From the NCBI RefSeq assembly GCF_964355755.1, contig NC_092670.1:38179795-38243794 (forward strand): a DNA stretch of 64,000 nucleotides, read 5' to 3'. The position numbers and the translations under genes are program-made. Source of the DNA: Antedon mediterranea (taxonomy: Eukaryota; Echinodermata; Crinoidea; Comatulida; Antedonidae). Below the pieces are notes generated by a model that did no database searches, had not been told where the DNA came from, and saw only the letters and a program-made list of their open reading frames with translations. Every line of letters starts with the position of its first letter. The stretch's first letter is position 1. Positions 23,887 through 34,200 of the stretch are shown here, in pieces.

Positions 23887-26357
23887 TCACCTCTTGATTC
23901 TGGATCCTATCCATTCTAATCCTTGGTATAATCTAAAATAAAAAGCAGAATAAATTAATTTTCCAAAACTGTTTCAAACAAAGTGAATGTATTGTGTTCT
24001 TACTTTAATAATTAATTTTAAACAGCTGGTTTTACCTAAATAATTTTCACTAAATCCAATTTTATAGAGTTGGAAGTGGTGGATTCTCACGATATGAAAA
24101 ACAGGCAACAATATTGTAATACTGTATTTGAAATATATATCCTTAAAATTAATATTTCTATTTTATGTACAGTATATGGGTTTTGGAAGATACATTGAAT
24201 TTGTTTCTTTATTTACCCTCAAAAGACTGGTCACCCAGTAATGATTAGTGTGTGAGCTAGTACACCGGGGTAACCCCCTACTCGTCTTTAAAGATGTACT
24301 AGGTACCAGAACCATGGATCAAAGGAGCCTTGAACTCTTGGCGACCTTATGGCTATGTAATTACGGTTCCACTGTCTTAACCGCTCGGCCACTCACTACT
24401 CGGTCACTTGCTCGGCCACTTCAATAAAGTTTAACTCCAGACAAAGCAACTCCAAAGTACATAGGCATGTGTTTTACTTACCCTTCACCAGTAAGAGCAC
24501 AGCAAGCCTGTATATGCCATCCATGATCCTTGACTGATGTTAAATTTAATTGTTGAGATATTTCAGTTGCTGACATTGAACCCTTTACATCTTGTTTATT
24601 GGCATATAATAAAACAGCTGCATGTTTTAAGTCCTAAATAAAAAATATTATTTAATAATCATATTATTTATTTACATAATGTAAAAACAGAAACTTCCCT
24701 GAGAATTTCATGTAGTGATGAATAATTTTGAGGAAAAGACACCCCAGCTTAAGTTTGACAGAGTTTTACATGTCTGATGGTTTCATGAGGTCGTGGGTTC
24801 AAATCCCATCCTATACACTAAGTTCCGCTGTATAAACTTTGGTACTTAGAAATATCTCCTTCAGCAACATAGTATACAACCCTGCCCTCATGGCTCACGG
24901 AGAGAAACTTGTATGTAAACATTATTATACCATAAAACGTACCTCATTAGCTAACATTTGATATAGTTCAGCTTTTGAAATGTGTAGCCTCTCACGATCA
25001 GTACTGTCTACGACTAAAATTACAAACTAAAAACAAAAAAAAACATATATTATTTAACATTAAATATGAGCACATTTTCTATAATTTACCAGTATAATTT
25101 ATATATAACATGAATACAGTATTCGTACAGTAGACTTAATGATAAAGTTTATTCTTTATATCTGTACCTTTATTTTTTTTATAAATTACATTTTGTAAAA
25201 TTACATAACAATTACAAAAACTACAAAGCTGCACTATCAACTAAGATACTATACTGTAGCTACCTCCGTGCCTGCATAATATGTACTCCACGATGACCTA
25301 AGTGACTCTTGACCTCCGATATCCCACATCAAAAATTGGATATTCCGCCACCTGACTTCCTCAACATTGCTACCAATTGTGGGTGAGGTATGTACAACTT
25401 CATTCATTAATCTATTTTAAAACAAATGATGACTGGTGACAAAAATAGTAGTGATATGTCAAAATATGGCAGTGATATGACATCATCATGTCCATATATG
25501 TACACATCACATTTTGTTGTCACAAAGTGTAGACAGAGCTTTAGAGATTTGAAGTGCGTGACATTTGTTGGTTGAAACGTACTGTATGCATGCTACATCT
25601 ATTAGAGAGAGTTGGACGGATGCACATGTACAATGTAACGGTCATATGTGATGACATAAGCACCATGGTTGGGGGTGAGGTATGAACATTTTTTATATAT
25701 GGACCTATAGGTCATTGGAAATGGCATTGAAATTTTGTTTTTGGAGTAAACATTTCACTGATGATCCACCGAAATTCAGAGCATTCTGGGGGTTTCACCT
25801 TCAAAAATATTTTGCGGCCCTATTGGGCCACAACCTATAATTTTCGGAACGTTGGTGTAATACACACTTTATTAACACACAAATAATAAGGCCATAATGA
25901 CCTAACAATAAAATTCCTGATATGTGAAATAAGAAGTCCTTTTTAATACGCCAGATAATCATACTTACATTTGATACAAAATAGTAGTTTTTCCAGCATT
26001 ATCCAGCCCAACTATTATAACCTTATGTTCTATTAAATAGAATTAAAAAGAAAAATAAATAATTAAGGATGATTAACTTTCTCCTTTCTTAAAAGGGGTG
26101 CAGTAGAGTAATTAAATATTTTATGTATTCTATTTTATATTAATTTTATCAGTTATAATATTATTAATTTACTACTATTATAGTAGTAAATTAATAATAT
26201 TATAACTGATTACTACAGCAGGTACTATTAAATCTTCCCATAAATACCATATCGATTACAAGCTGGGCCTAGCTAGACCTGACCTAGGCCAGCCTGTCTA
26301 GGCATACGTACCTTCGTTTGTGAACAAACTCCATATCTTGGAGAAAAGAAACCCCAT
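23887..26357 (-). CDS. ARL5: ARL5 (ADP-ribosylation factor-like 5) small GTPase
   Basis: Six coding exons on the minus strand: 26312-26357, 25969-26029, 25264-25411, 24943-25026, 24482-24633 and 23887-23932. All phases agree and the total is 537 nt, 178 residues. No exon is long enough to stand out as an ORF. The protein begins [12 protein letters not shown] (Gly2 is a myristoylation site in this family), has the P-loop GLDNAGKT (23-30), switch I with [10 protein letters not shown], switch [10 protein letters not shown], and NKQD. It ends [15 protein letters not shown]. Length and sequence match animal ARL5A/ARL5B (179 residues). By family knowledge it acts at the trans-Golgi, recruiting the GARP tether for endosome-to-Golgi transport. 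Exon 2 encodes the P-loop. A 63-nt perfect palindrome and a family-B MITE lie in its introns. Confidence 0.96.
24230..24420 (-). mobile_element. tRNA-derived SINE-like element in an ARL5 intron
   Basis: On the minus strand the head reads GTGGCCGAGCGGTTAAGACA, an A box of the tRNA-Ser/Leu type, followed about 50 nt later by a B-box-like AAGAGTTCAAGGCTCC. A non-tRNA tail continues to about 24230. It lies in the last ARL5 intron. The D-arm and T-arm pairings are imperfect, so it is not a working tRNA gene. Confidence 0.6.
24770..24830 (+). repeat. Isolated B-box-like sequence, possible SINE fragment
   Basis: GTGGGTTCAAATCCCATCC is a perfect T-arm/B-box match (GGTTCAAATCC with a paired stem). 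I found no A box at the usual distance upstream, so this may be a decayed SINE rather than a tRNA gene. Confidence 0.35.
25424..25543. mobile_element. MITE family B, copy 4 (ARL5 intron, partial)
   Basis: The right end GTGTAGACAGAGCTTTAG and the core (GTGATATGACATCATCATGT, CACATCACATTTTGTTGTCAC) are present. The left TIR is missing. It starts only about 13 bp from the exon at 25264-25411. Confidence 0.7.
26148..26210. repeat. Perfect 30-bp-stem palindrome in ARL5 intron
   Basis: The left arm (26148-26177, starting ATCAGTTATAATATTATTAA) and right arm (26181-26210) are exact reverse complements separated by 3 nt. The composition is mostly A and T. Confidence 0.9.
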
Positions 26358-26462
26358 GTCCAACTCGCACTCCGCTCTGTTTTGAAATGGCCTTCTTGAG
26401 GTTGGGCCTAGCCTAACCGCCGTTCGTTCTACTTCAGTCACAAATTCCACATTAGTTAGACT

Positions 26463-26650
26463 CTGAAAACATCATCAAAATAAAATCTAAACATCCGAAT
26501 CACAATATCTAAATATTATTATATGTTCGGGTGTTATTCCTTAAAATTAAGTGATTTTTAATCAAACACTTACCAAGCTTATCGTCTGATAAAAATGTGT
26601 AGATGTGTTCTGCGGTGCGTGTGGGATTCTTCTGCGCATGTTCACAATAG
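26463..26650 (-). other. Probable ARL5 5'UTR intron and noncoding first exon
   Basis: Minus-strand sequence from about 26650 down to 26574 ends in a strong donor (AAGCTTG then GTAAGTGTTTG). An acceptor (TTTTGTTTTCAG) at 26463 opens the exon holding the ARL5 start codon at 26357. The arrangement suggests a noncoding first exon near 26574-26650 and a 111-bp intron. This is inferred from splice signals only. Confidence 0.45.
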
Positions 26651-27009
26651 GTTGTGACCGTGGAGAGCCGGTTCCGTGGATGACCGAAGTTTCAACTTGA
26701 CTAATAATTTATGACGTACTGTATGACATCATTATAAGGTATATTAACGCTTCAAATAAATACAGTTTTGACATCACAATAATACATGTTTTGTAAACAC
26801 AAATTAAAATGTATGTAAACTAATTGAAACGTCGTCTTAGCCTGTGAACGTGTGTGTATGTGTCATTGAACATAACTCAGTGATTGTCGAGATTTTAATA
26901 TTATTGCATTTTTTATTCTACAAATAATAAATATACAAATAAATATATAGCTTATATTTATATATAAGGTGGTGATTCGATTGTACGCGTGTGGTTTTTA
27001 ACATGGTGT

Positions 27010-27425
27010 AGAATAGTTAAAAGAGCCAATCAAAGAATGTTTATACTTCGCAAAATGAAATCACTTAGTATTGATAGCTCCCTGTTAAAATTGTTAAATT
27101 ATACCACCATGATCCAAAGTAATTATCGTCTTTCTGTTTGATATGCAAAAAATATTAATAAAAAAGATAAAAAGAAATTGAATCGCATTACAAAGAAAGC
27201 TGAATATATTGTTAAAGATCCGTTGGTGCAGTTAGATGAAATATAAATAGATTGGATAGTGAAGGCAGCTCATAAAATAATTAAGGATGTTGATCATCCC
27301 CTTAGCAAATACTTTATTATCAAACGCAATGGTAGAATACATGTTCCAATAACTAAGACAAACAGATCGAGATATGTCTTTGTTGCAAATGCTATTCATA
27401 TAATTAATTCACGTCACCATCGATA
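27010..27425 (+). pseudogene. LINE (CR1/L2/Jockey-like) ORF2 C-terminal remnant
   Basis: Translation in pieces gives KRANQRMFILRKMKSLSID, then LLKLLNYTTMIQS, then HPLSKYFIIKRNGRIHVPIT and KTNRSRYVFVANAIHIIN. These match the usual order at the C terminus of non-LTR reverse transcriptases (ANQRMFFLRKLK, FY-S-IQS, HPLH...SGRRYR-P-T-TNR-K-SF-P-AI-LLN). In-frame stops and frame changes show it is dead. The 5' part is absent, as is common for truncated insertions. Confidence 0.75.
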
Positions 27426-27429
27426 AAAT

Positions 27430-28275
27430 GTTATGTAATACAAGACTATGTAAACAATGAAACTTTTAAAACGTAAATTTTTTCGATTTATAAATGTTTT
27501 TATATTTTTAATATTTTTAAACGTTTTTAACATTTTTAGCCTATTTGAAATTTTAGCAATTTATAAATTGTAAAGGTTTTATGAACATTCTAATGGTTTG
27601 AATCCTTTTAAAGCTGTTTTTAATCCTTTTAAAGCTGTTTTAAACTATTTTAATCTCCTGAATCCTATATTCAATTTTAATACCTAGTCATTTTTACACC
27701 GTGTTTCATAACTTTTTGTGCAATTATGTGTGTACTTAATATATTATATTGTATATCTATTTATTATTGTACTAATAATTGTCAATCTTCAAGAAGAATT
27801 TCTGTTGTTATTTTATGATGATGATGGACAAATAAAGCATCTCAGTATTCAGTATGGTGTGAGTTATTTTGCTATTTATGATTTCAATATTCTATATTTT
27901 TGCTATTCGGGAAGCATATACAGTATGATTTTAGTAAAATATATTAGTTATTATATTTTTTCCATTTTATATTGGTTAGCTTTACAAATGTTATCAGTGG
28001 TTATTAGATTGATTGATCTTTTAATATAATAAATAAATAATAATAAATAATAAATTACCGTATAAAATACAAGAATAACACTAATAGTAATAATCTACTC
28101 TCGGTTGTCAAACCAGCTGACAATCGCACATTAATTCATAAACTTGAGAGAAGAAACTTGCAAACCCACCCGTGCGGATGAGACCAGCAGCATGCTACCA
28201 CTTAATATTGCACTTAAAGATTGATTAATATATTAATACTAACTAATTAAAAATGTTTTTAAATGATTTTATTGA
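27430..28275. other. AT-rich intergenic sequence, 3' flank of the adhesion GPCR gene
   Basis: The 103-codon ORF at 27718-28029 (+) is AT-driven and hydrophobic with no domain, so I do not call it. The adhesion GPCR transcript probably ends in or before this stretch. A polyadenylation signal AATAAA (28268-28273, minus strand) lies only a few nucleotides past its stop codon. Confidence 0.4.
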
Positions 28276-31200
28276 TCACCGCCTCATCAGAATGACGTCA
28301 TTCGAAGATAACGAATTCTTTCCCAATACAACTTCACTCTTCTCGCTTCGCTTGATTCGAGATTCACTCGGATACGAAGAAGAATAGGATTTAGAATTTG
28401 GGTTATTATAAGACTTTGAGTAAAATGTTGATTGGGCTGTGGAGCCTGACTTAATTGATCGAAACATTTTGGTATGTTTTGGAACAGCACGTAACATTTT
28501 CCACCAGTGTGAACGCACCTCTGAACTTCTAGCGCAATACATAACGAAAATAAGGAAACCTTGGAAAGAGTTGAGAATACAAAATAACCATAGTACAAAC
28601 ACCGAAGCTTCTCCAATAGCGAAGAAACCAACGAGCCACGTCAGACCCAACACCATCACTATGCTTGCTCCATTCTGAAGCATTTTTATTCCTCTGCGTT
28701 TGGTTCCCTTCGGCCTAGCTTGATTACTGTTTTTTCCCATTTTGCTTAAACTGTGTAAAACCATCACAAATATGATCATGTTAAACAGTAAACAGAGTGC
28801 GACTGGTATAGCCACTCCATAGTACATACGCTGAAGTGTTAAGAAACAACTGAAAACAAACGGAGAATGATTAACAATATACTATTAATTATATACACTA
28901 GCAAACTTTACGTGAATAAATGGTAGCGATATTCCCAAATATGGTAGATATGAATTCATCATGTCCATATTATATGGGCACATCACGACATCACTCAGTG
29001 CGCCACTTCATAGCAATATTCAAGTAGATAATTTTCCCAAAATAAAACTTACTGAGCTTCGCCGTTGACGTAACCATCAATATCAATTAAAACACAGATT
29101 AAGACGATTGCAACAGGTAGACCTAATGAACGAAAGGTGTATAAATTAAAATTATGGTATCAGTCAGTAGTTAAGTATCTAAAAACAAGCCAATATAACA
29201 ACAGAACACTGAGCTTTCCTTGCCAAGATAGGAACTCGTAATAGTCTTTTGACAAAAACAAAGCTATACCACTGTTTGAAAGTTGGGTTGGAATCCAAAT
29301 GTCGTACTAACTATCTGCCTACACTATAAAACTAGTTCGACAAAAAAGTGTGATGTGCCCAAATATAGTATAGTGATATGCCCAAATATGGTAGTGATAT
29401 GACATCAAAATGTCAATATTTGGGCAAATCACACTTTTTTGTGAACAGAGCTTAACACTTACCCCATGCAAATAAGGAAGCTTTCACTAAAAATCGAGAC
29501 ACGTGAGTATCGAAAACTTTCACAAACAAGTAGTACATATTAACGGCCTGAACTGTCATCCAGAAAATGGAAGAGAGTAAGAAATAATGCACCAAGGCAC
29601 CAGCTGCGATGCACCCTCGTCTGTTACCAGTTTGGTCGATTCCAGCAAGAAAGACAACGTACAGAGAAAGCAGCGACACACAGAGGTGACATAAGATTTG
29701 TTTCGGTTCTGATCTTCGGAATTTTCTAAAAACAATAGTAAATATTCTACCAACAATATTTCTCAACATGCATCAAACTTATATTTGCGTTAAATGTTAG
29801 CAGCCTTAAAAAGACGATAATTCTAAAAGATAATTTCAATAATTCGCGCTTATAGAATTGCAATTTATGTATGCCTCGATTAGGATTAATAGAGTTGTAT
29901 AACCAATAGTGTTACAGTATATATATTGTTACCGTGACAAATAATAAAAAAAAATTATAAGCAATTTACCTTTTTGTTAAAAACGTGATGATTGTAAGGC
30001 AAAGGGACACTATGGATAGAATTAGACCAACTAGAGTTACAATATCGGCCGCTGGAGGCAGAACAATGTCAGTGTTATAGAAATCCTATGGAAAAAAAAG
30101 ATATATAACTAAAATACTACCGATTTCAAAAGACTTGTTATCATTGAAAACCATTCATTGTGATGTTTTTTATTCTTTAAATCTGTTTATTAAGGGGACA
30201 CTTTCTGGACCAAAAAAATCTACCATTCAAGATTCAAGATTCAAGATTCAAGAAATTTTATTTGTCCATAAAATGGAAATTCACTTTGCTTGGTAGATTA
30301 AAACAACAGAATAGCAACAATTTAAAAACGTGCAGTATGATAACAGATTAAAAATACAAGATAAAAAGTTAAAAATACTGTTAAAAATGTAAAACTATTA
30401 AAAATTGCATTAACGTCTTACATTAGAATTAAAAATATGAATGCTATTTACAACGAAGGATTTTCTAGTTCTACAAAGATTTGCTCTCGGAGGTCGTAGC
30501 CTAATGCCTGATCTATTTAAGTTATAACAGTAATGTAACGGATGAGTGGGGTCTTTCATAATATTGTTAACTTTTTTTAGAATACTCTTTTCATAGATAA
30601 ATGAACAAGGCGTTAGATCAGCTTTAATAATACGTTGTGCAATTTTTTGTCCAAAAAAGAGGAATTTAACCAGGGAAGAGTTAATTTAACTCTTCAAACT
30701 GGTTTAACTGTAGTTGCCTCACCATAAGTATAGCGAAGTTGGTAAGATGGGTACATTCACAATATTGCCTGTCACTACCGTCAGTGGATCCATTTACAAA
30801 AGTGCAGCCTTCTGATGACCAGCCGCCGGTTCCAAACAAGTTGAAATCCCAAAACACACAAGTTGTGTTTATGTTTGTTTCAGAAATCTGAGATTAAAAT
30901 CAGAAAATGATATTTACCTCCAGAATACTAATTTTCTGACATACAAACACATTTGCTGGTCATCATGTGCATTGGTCAAGAGTCAAGTACAAAAATGATT
31001 ATTAATTATTAGAAAAGTGTGTTTTGTTTAATTATTTCCCATATCAAAAACACTCAATTTATCTTTAAAAGTGGCAATGTTTGGTGTAATTAACTAAAAC
31101 TCTGTCTACACTATCAAACTTATTTGAAAAAAAAGTGTGATGTGCTCATATAATTGTAGTGTTATGCATAAATATGGTAGTTATATGACATCATCATGTC

Positions 31201-34200
31201 CATATATGGCACATCACATTTTTTGTCACATACAGTTTGATAGTGTAGACAGAGCTTAAGAAAGTACAAATTCAAAGCATGGATGAATATGGTATTTAGT
31301 ATTCAACATGCTTCACGTGCCAATATCTATCTAATTTCTATTTTTTGTAAAAAAACCTTTTCCTTTAAAAGTTGGTCTAACTGATATTTAAAAAGAATGA
31401 ATTTAAAATGGATACCTCAAGTGGAATAAAAGTAATCACAATCGGATCTTCCAATTCCACTCGTTCCAAATCCGGTATTGACAGAGAAATCACCTGACTG
31501 TTTGGTCGCCGACCAGAGCTTTCATTGATGAACTGACTTGACTGGAACAAGCGACTGTCATTATAAACAACAACTACAACTCGAAAATCTATCAGAAAAG
31601 GTTTTACATATTATCTTTAATCTTCTTTCTTCATAGTTTAATGATATATTAGAGTCTTCAGATGAAAATGGTAAATGTCGATGTTAAATCTTAATTTAAA
31701 AATTGCAGTTGATGATCTATTACCTGTCATGTTGTTTTCTTTGATGACGTCAGAAATGCTAGTTGGCAGGGCAATCGACACGTTTGCAGTTTCAGGTATC
31801 TGTGTATCATCAGTAATTACTTCGACGTTGCCAACACCATCCTGATTCGACTTGGAGATATAGCTCAAGTAAGTGGTGTTGACTTGACTGATTTGGTCAG
31901 CGTTGATCATCTGTGCCTGTACTGCGACGTTCGGTGTGATTTCCATGTATGTACCATCTTCATCAAGCTCAACCTGACTAAGTTGTTGTTCAAGAGCCTC
32001 GACAATCATAGTAGGAGCTTGATCCTCCACCTGACTTTCCATCAAAATGTCCTCATCAACTCCAAACAAATTATCCACTACAGTCACCATCGAGTCGGTT
32101 ACCTATTTAGAATTAATATCATCTTATTTGTTTGAATTCTTCTCATGATATACTATGAATAAATCAGCATTCATCATGAATATCGATAAAAATTAATAAA
32201 TTTGCATTAACTATAATTACTTAATGGTAGGATGGAATATTTTAAATACGGCGTGGTTTTCATCTGGAATTATGATTATGATGATATTTCATAATTAGTG
32301 TAATAAATGTATGGATTATTTTGTCGAATGTACAGCAATTACCTCTGTAGAGTTGGAACCTGTCTGTGAGATCTCTTCTAGAACTTCTGCAGTAGATTCT
32401 AAGGCATTGACTGTTATTTCTTCCGTATTACTTGTAATCTCCTCTACGTCATTGCTGACCTCTTCTACATTCTCCATTGTAACATTCATCTAACAAATTT
32501 TTGCAAGAATTTATTTAGACTGTCAAATCCAATCAAATTGTGTCAATACTTTAATAATTCCTTCACAGACAAAACTCAACTTATTTTTAAGGTAGAAGAT
32601 TAAGTATAAAGCCGATTCTCCACTAGGCGAATCAGCTTATATACGCATGCGTATTCATCTTTCCATCTTCTAAATCCCGGCCCTCTCTACTCATGCGTAT
32701 AAACTGAAGCTTTCGATTCGTGCTAAAAAATTCGCCTAGTGTAAAATCTGCTTAAAGATTGCTTTACAATGTATGGTTGTTAAAATACGATTTTTACCAT
32801 TACGATACGGTCCAATAATTGTTCTGCCGTTGCGTCTGGCCCACAGTCGGTCTGCGCTGGATCTTCCCACTCAGCCGGACTAAATCCATCACCTCCACAG
32901 GCTCGTGTTGCAATCGGTAGAAGATCTTATTTTAAAATAAAATTTAATTTCTATAAGCACGCATGACGATCAGGACAATCTTAGATACGTAAGAGACCAT
33001 GTACAATTACATCTACTGCAGTTACTGCAGTAACTATGCTTTGTTTACTCAACTTGTTACTGCAATTGCTTAGCAAGTTTGTTTTTTTAGATTGAAACAA
33101 ATTAAATCATACATTACTGCAGTAAAAATGTATAGTTACTGCAGTAACTATATTATAATAACTGTGACATGATCCTTAATCGAAATACACTCTATACTTC
33201 TTTTTTGTAATCTCCAAAGTACAATAAATTGGGTGGTGTAGTAAATATATTACAATAATTATGACATGATCCATAAACGAAATACAGTCTATACTTCTTT
33301 TTGTAATATCCAAAATAAAATAGATTAGATGGGTGTAGAAATGTATACGTTAAAGGTACTTACAATTTACTTTGCTTTCGTCACAAGTCTCTTCAGAATT
33401 GGCAATAGTATCAACTTGTGTCTCTGGAAACGCATACAAACCATCATACACGTCTTCGTAGCATGATTCTGTCGGAAAAACAGTGCATAAAGGATTACCG
33501 TAAAATCAATTTCAAACGTCTGACAAAGTAGGCCTAACATACAACTGGTAGAGACGTGTTGAAAGCTTGGGATCGAGAAGGAAGAAACTTTTTGAGGCAT
33601 GTTAATCTATATGCAAGTTAATTCAGTAAGCGGAAAAACACACGTAATTATTGTCTTTTTCTAACATTATTTTTATATTTTCGGTATTAATGCACTTAAT
33701 ACTGTACATATTGTTTCATAATAATTCATAATTTCATTTCAATTGTGAAAACCACATTTCTGTTTTTTACTTATATATAATGATATTATGAATATAATAT
33801 TGTTATTATATTGTTAACGTTCTCTACTGAACCACTTTGGAAATCAATGATTTAGCACTGAAAGTATCATTCAGTATAAAGACAGAATAAATAAATAAAT
33901 AATATTATGACAATGATATAATATATTCGAAATTATTAATTATTAAACGTATTAATTAATTGAATGTATAAAGTACCACATACCTGTACTGCTTAAGACG
34001 ATCATATCAGCTAGAAGGTATCCATCAGAATTATTGCCAATCCTTATTAGTTCTACGGTAAGAGCTTCAGAAAATTCACTATACGACGTGTTGGCGTTCA
34101 GTAACACATAGAAGTTAACCAACGATATGATACTACCTTCTGAAAAACTACGAACTTGCAAGAAAGTCTCACCACCATCCAACATCAGCTCTTTATTCAA

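Larger units (their letters stand above)
28276..30085 (-). other. Seven-transmembrane region and cytoplasmic tail of the adhesion GPCR
   Basis: Exons 29970-30085 (TM1, with ADIVTLVGLILSIVSL), 29463-29725 (TM2-TM3 and the start of TM4, with CHLCVSLLSLYVVFLAGI and FWMTVQAVNMYYLF), 29053-29122 (TM4, LPVAIVLICVLID) and 28276-28849 (TM5-TM7 and tail). TM6 has GLTWLVGFF and TM7 is followed by FVMYC, both typical of family B2. The extracellular cysteines (GCIAAG, HCFL) are in place. The tail of about 80 residues is rich in Ser, Lys and Arg. A dead LINE copy sits in the intron just upstream of TM1. Confidence 0.93.
30723..33468 (-). other. Hormone-receptor-like module, GAIN domain and GPS motif
   Basis: Exons 33364-33468 and 32798-32925 encode a Cys-containing module with ATRACGGDGFSPAEW and TDCG, like the HormR region of adhesion GPCRs. 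Exons 32343-32489, 31724-32102 and 31416-31588 encode the helical and beta GAIN subdomains. The GPS exon (30723-30887) has CVFWDFN, GGWSSEGC and CECTHLTNFAILM. The predicted cleavage is between L4472 and T4473, leaving TNFAILM as the tethered agonist. All cysteines and tryptophans of the GPS consensus are present, so autoproteolysis is expected. Confidence 0.92.

Noticed and set aside
24340-24420. Functional tRNA gene with a GTGGCCGAGCGGTTAAG head
   Set aside because: The A box is good but the anticodon and T arms do not pair properly and a long non-tRNA tail follows, so a SINE is the better reading.
27718-28029. Hydrophobic 103-codon ORF as a membrane protein gene
   Set aside because: Its composition is explained by AT-rich DNA (Ile, Tyr, Leu), with no domain and no conserved context.
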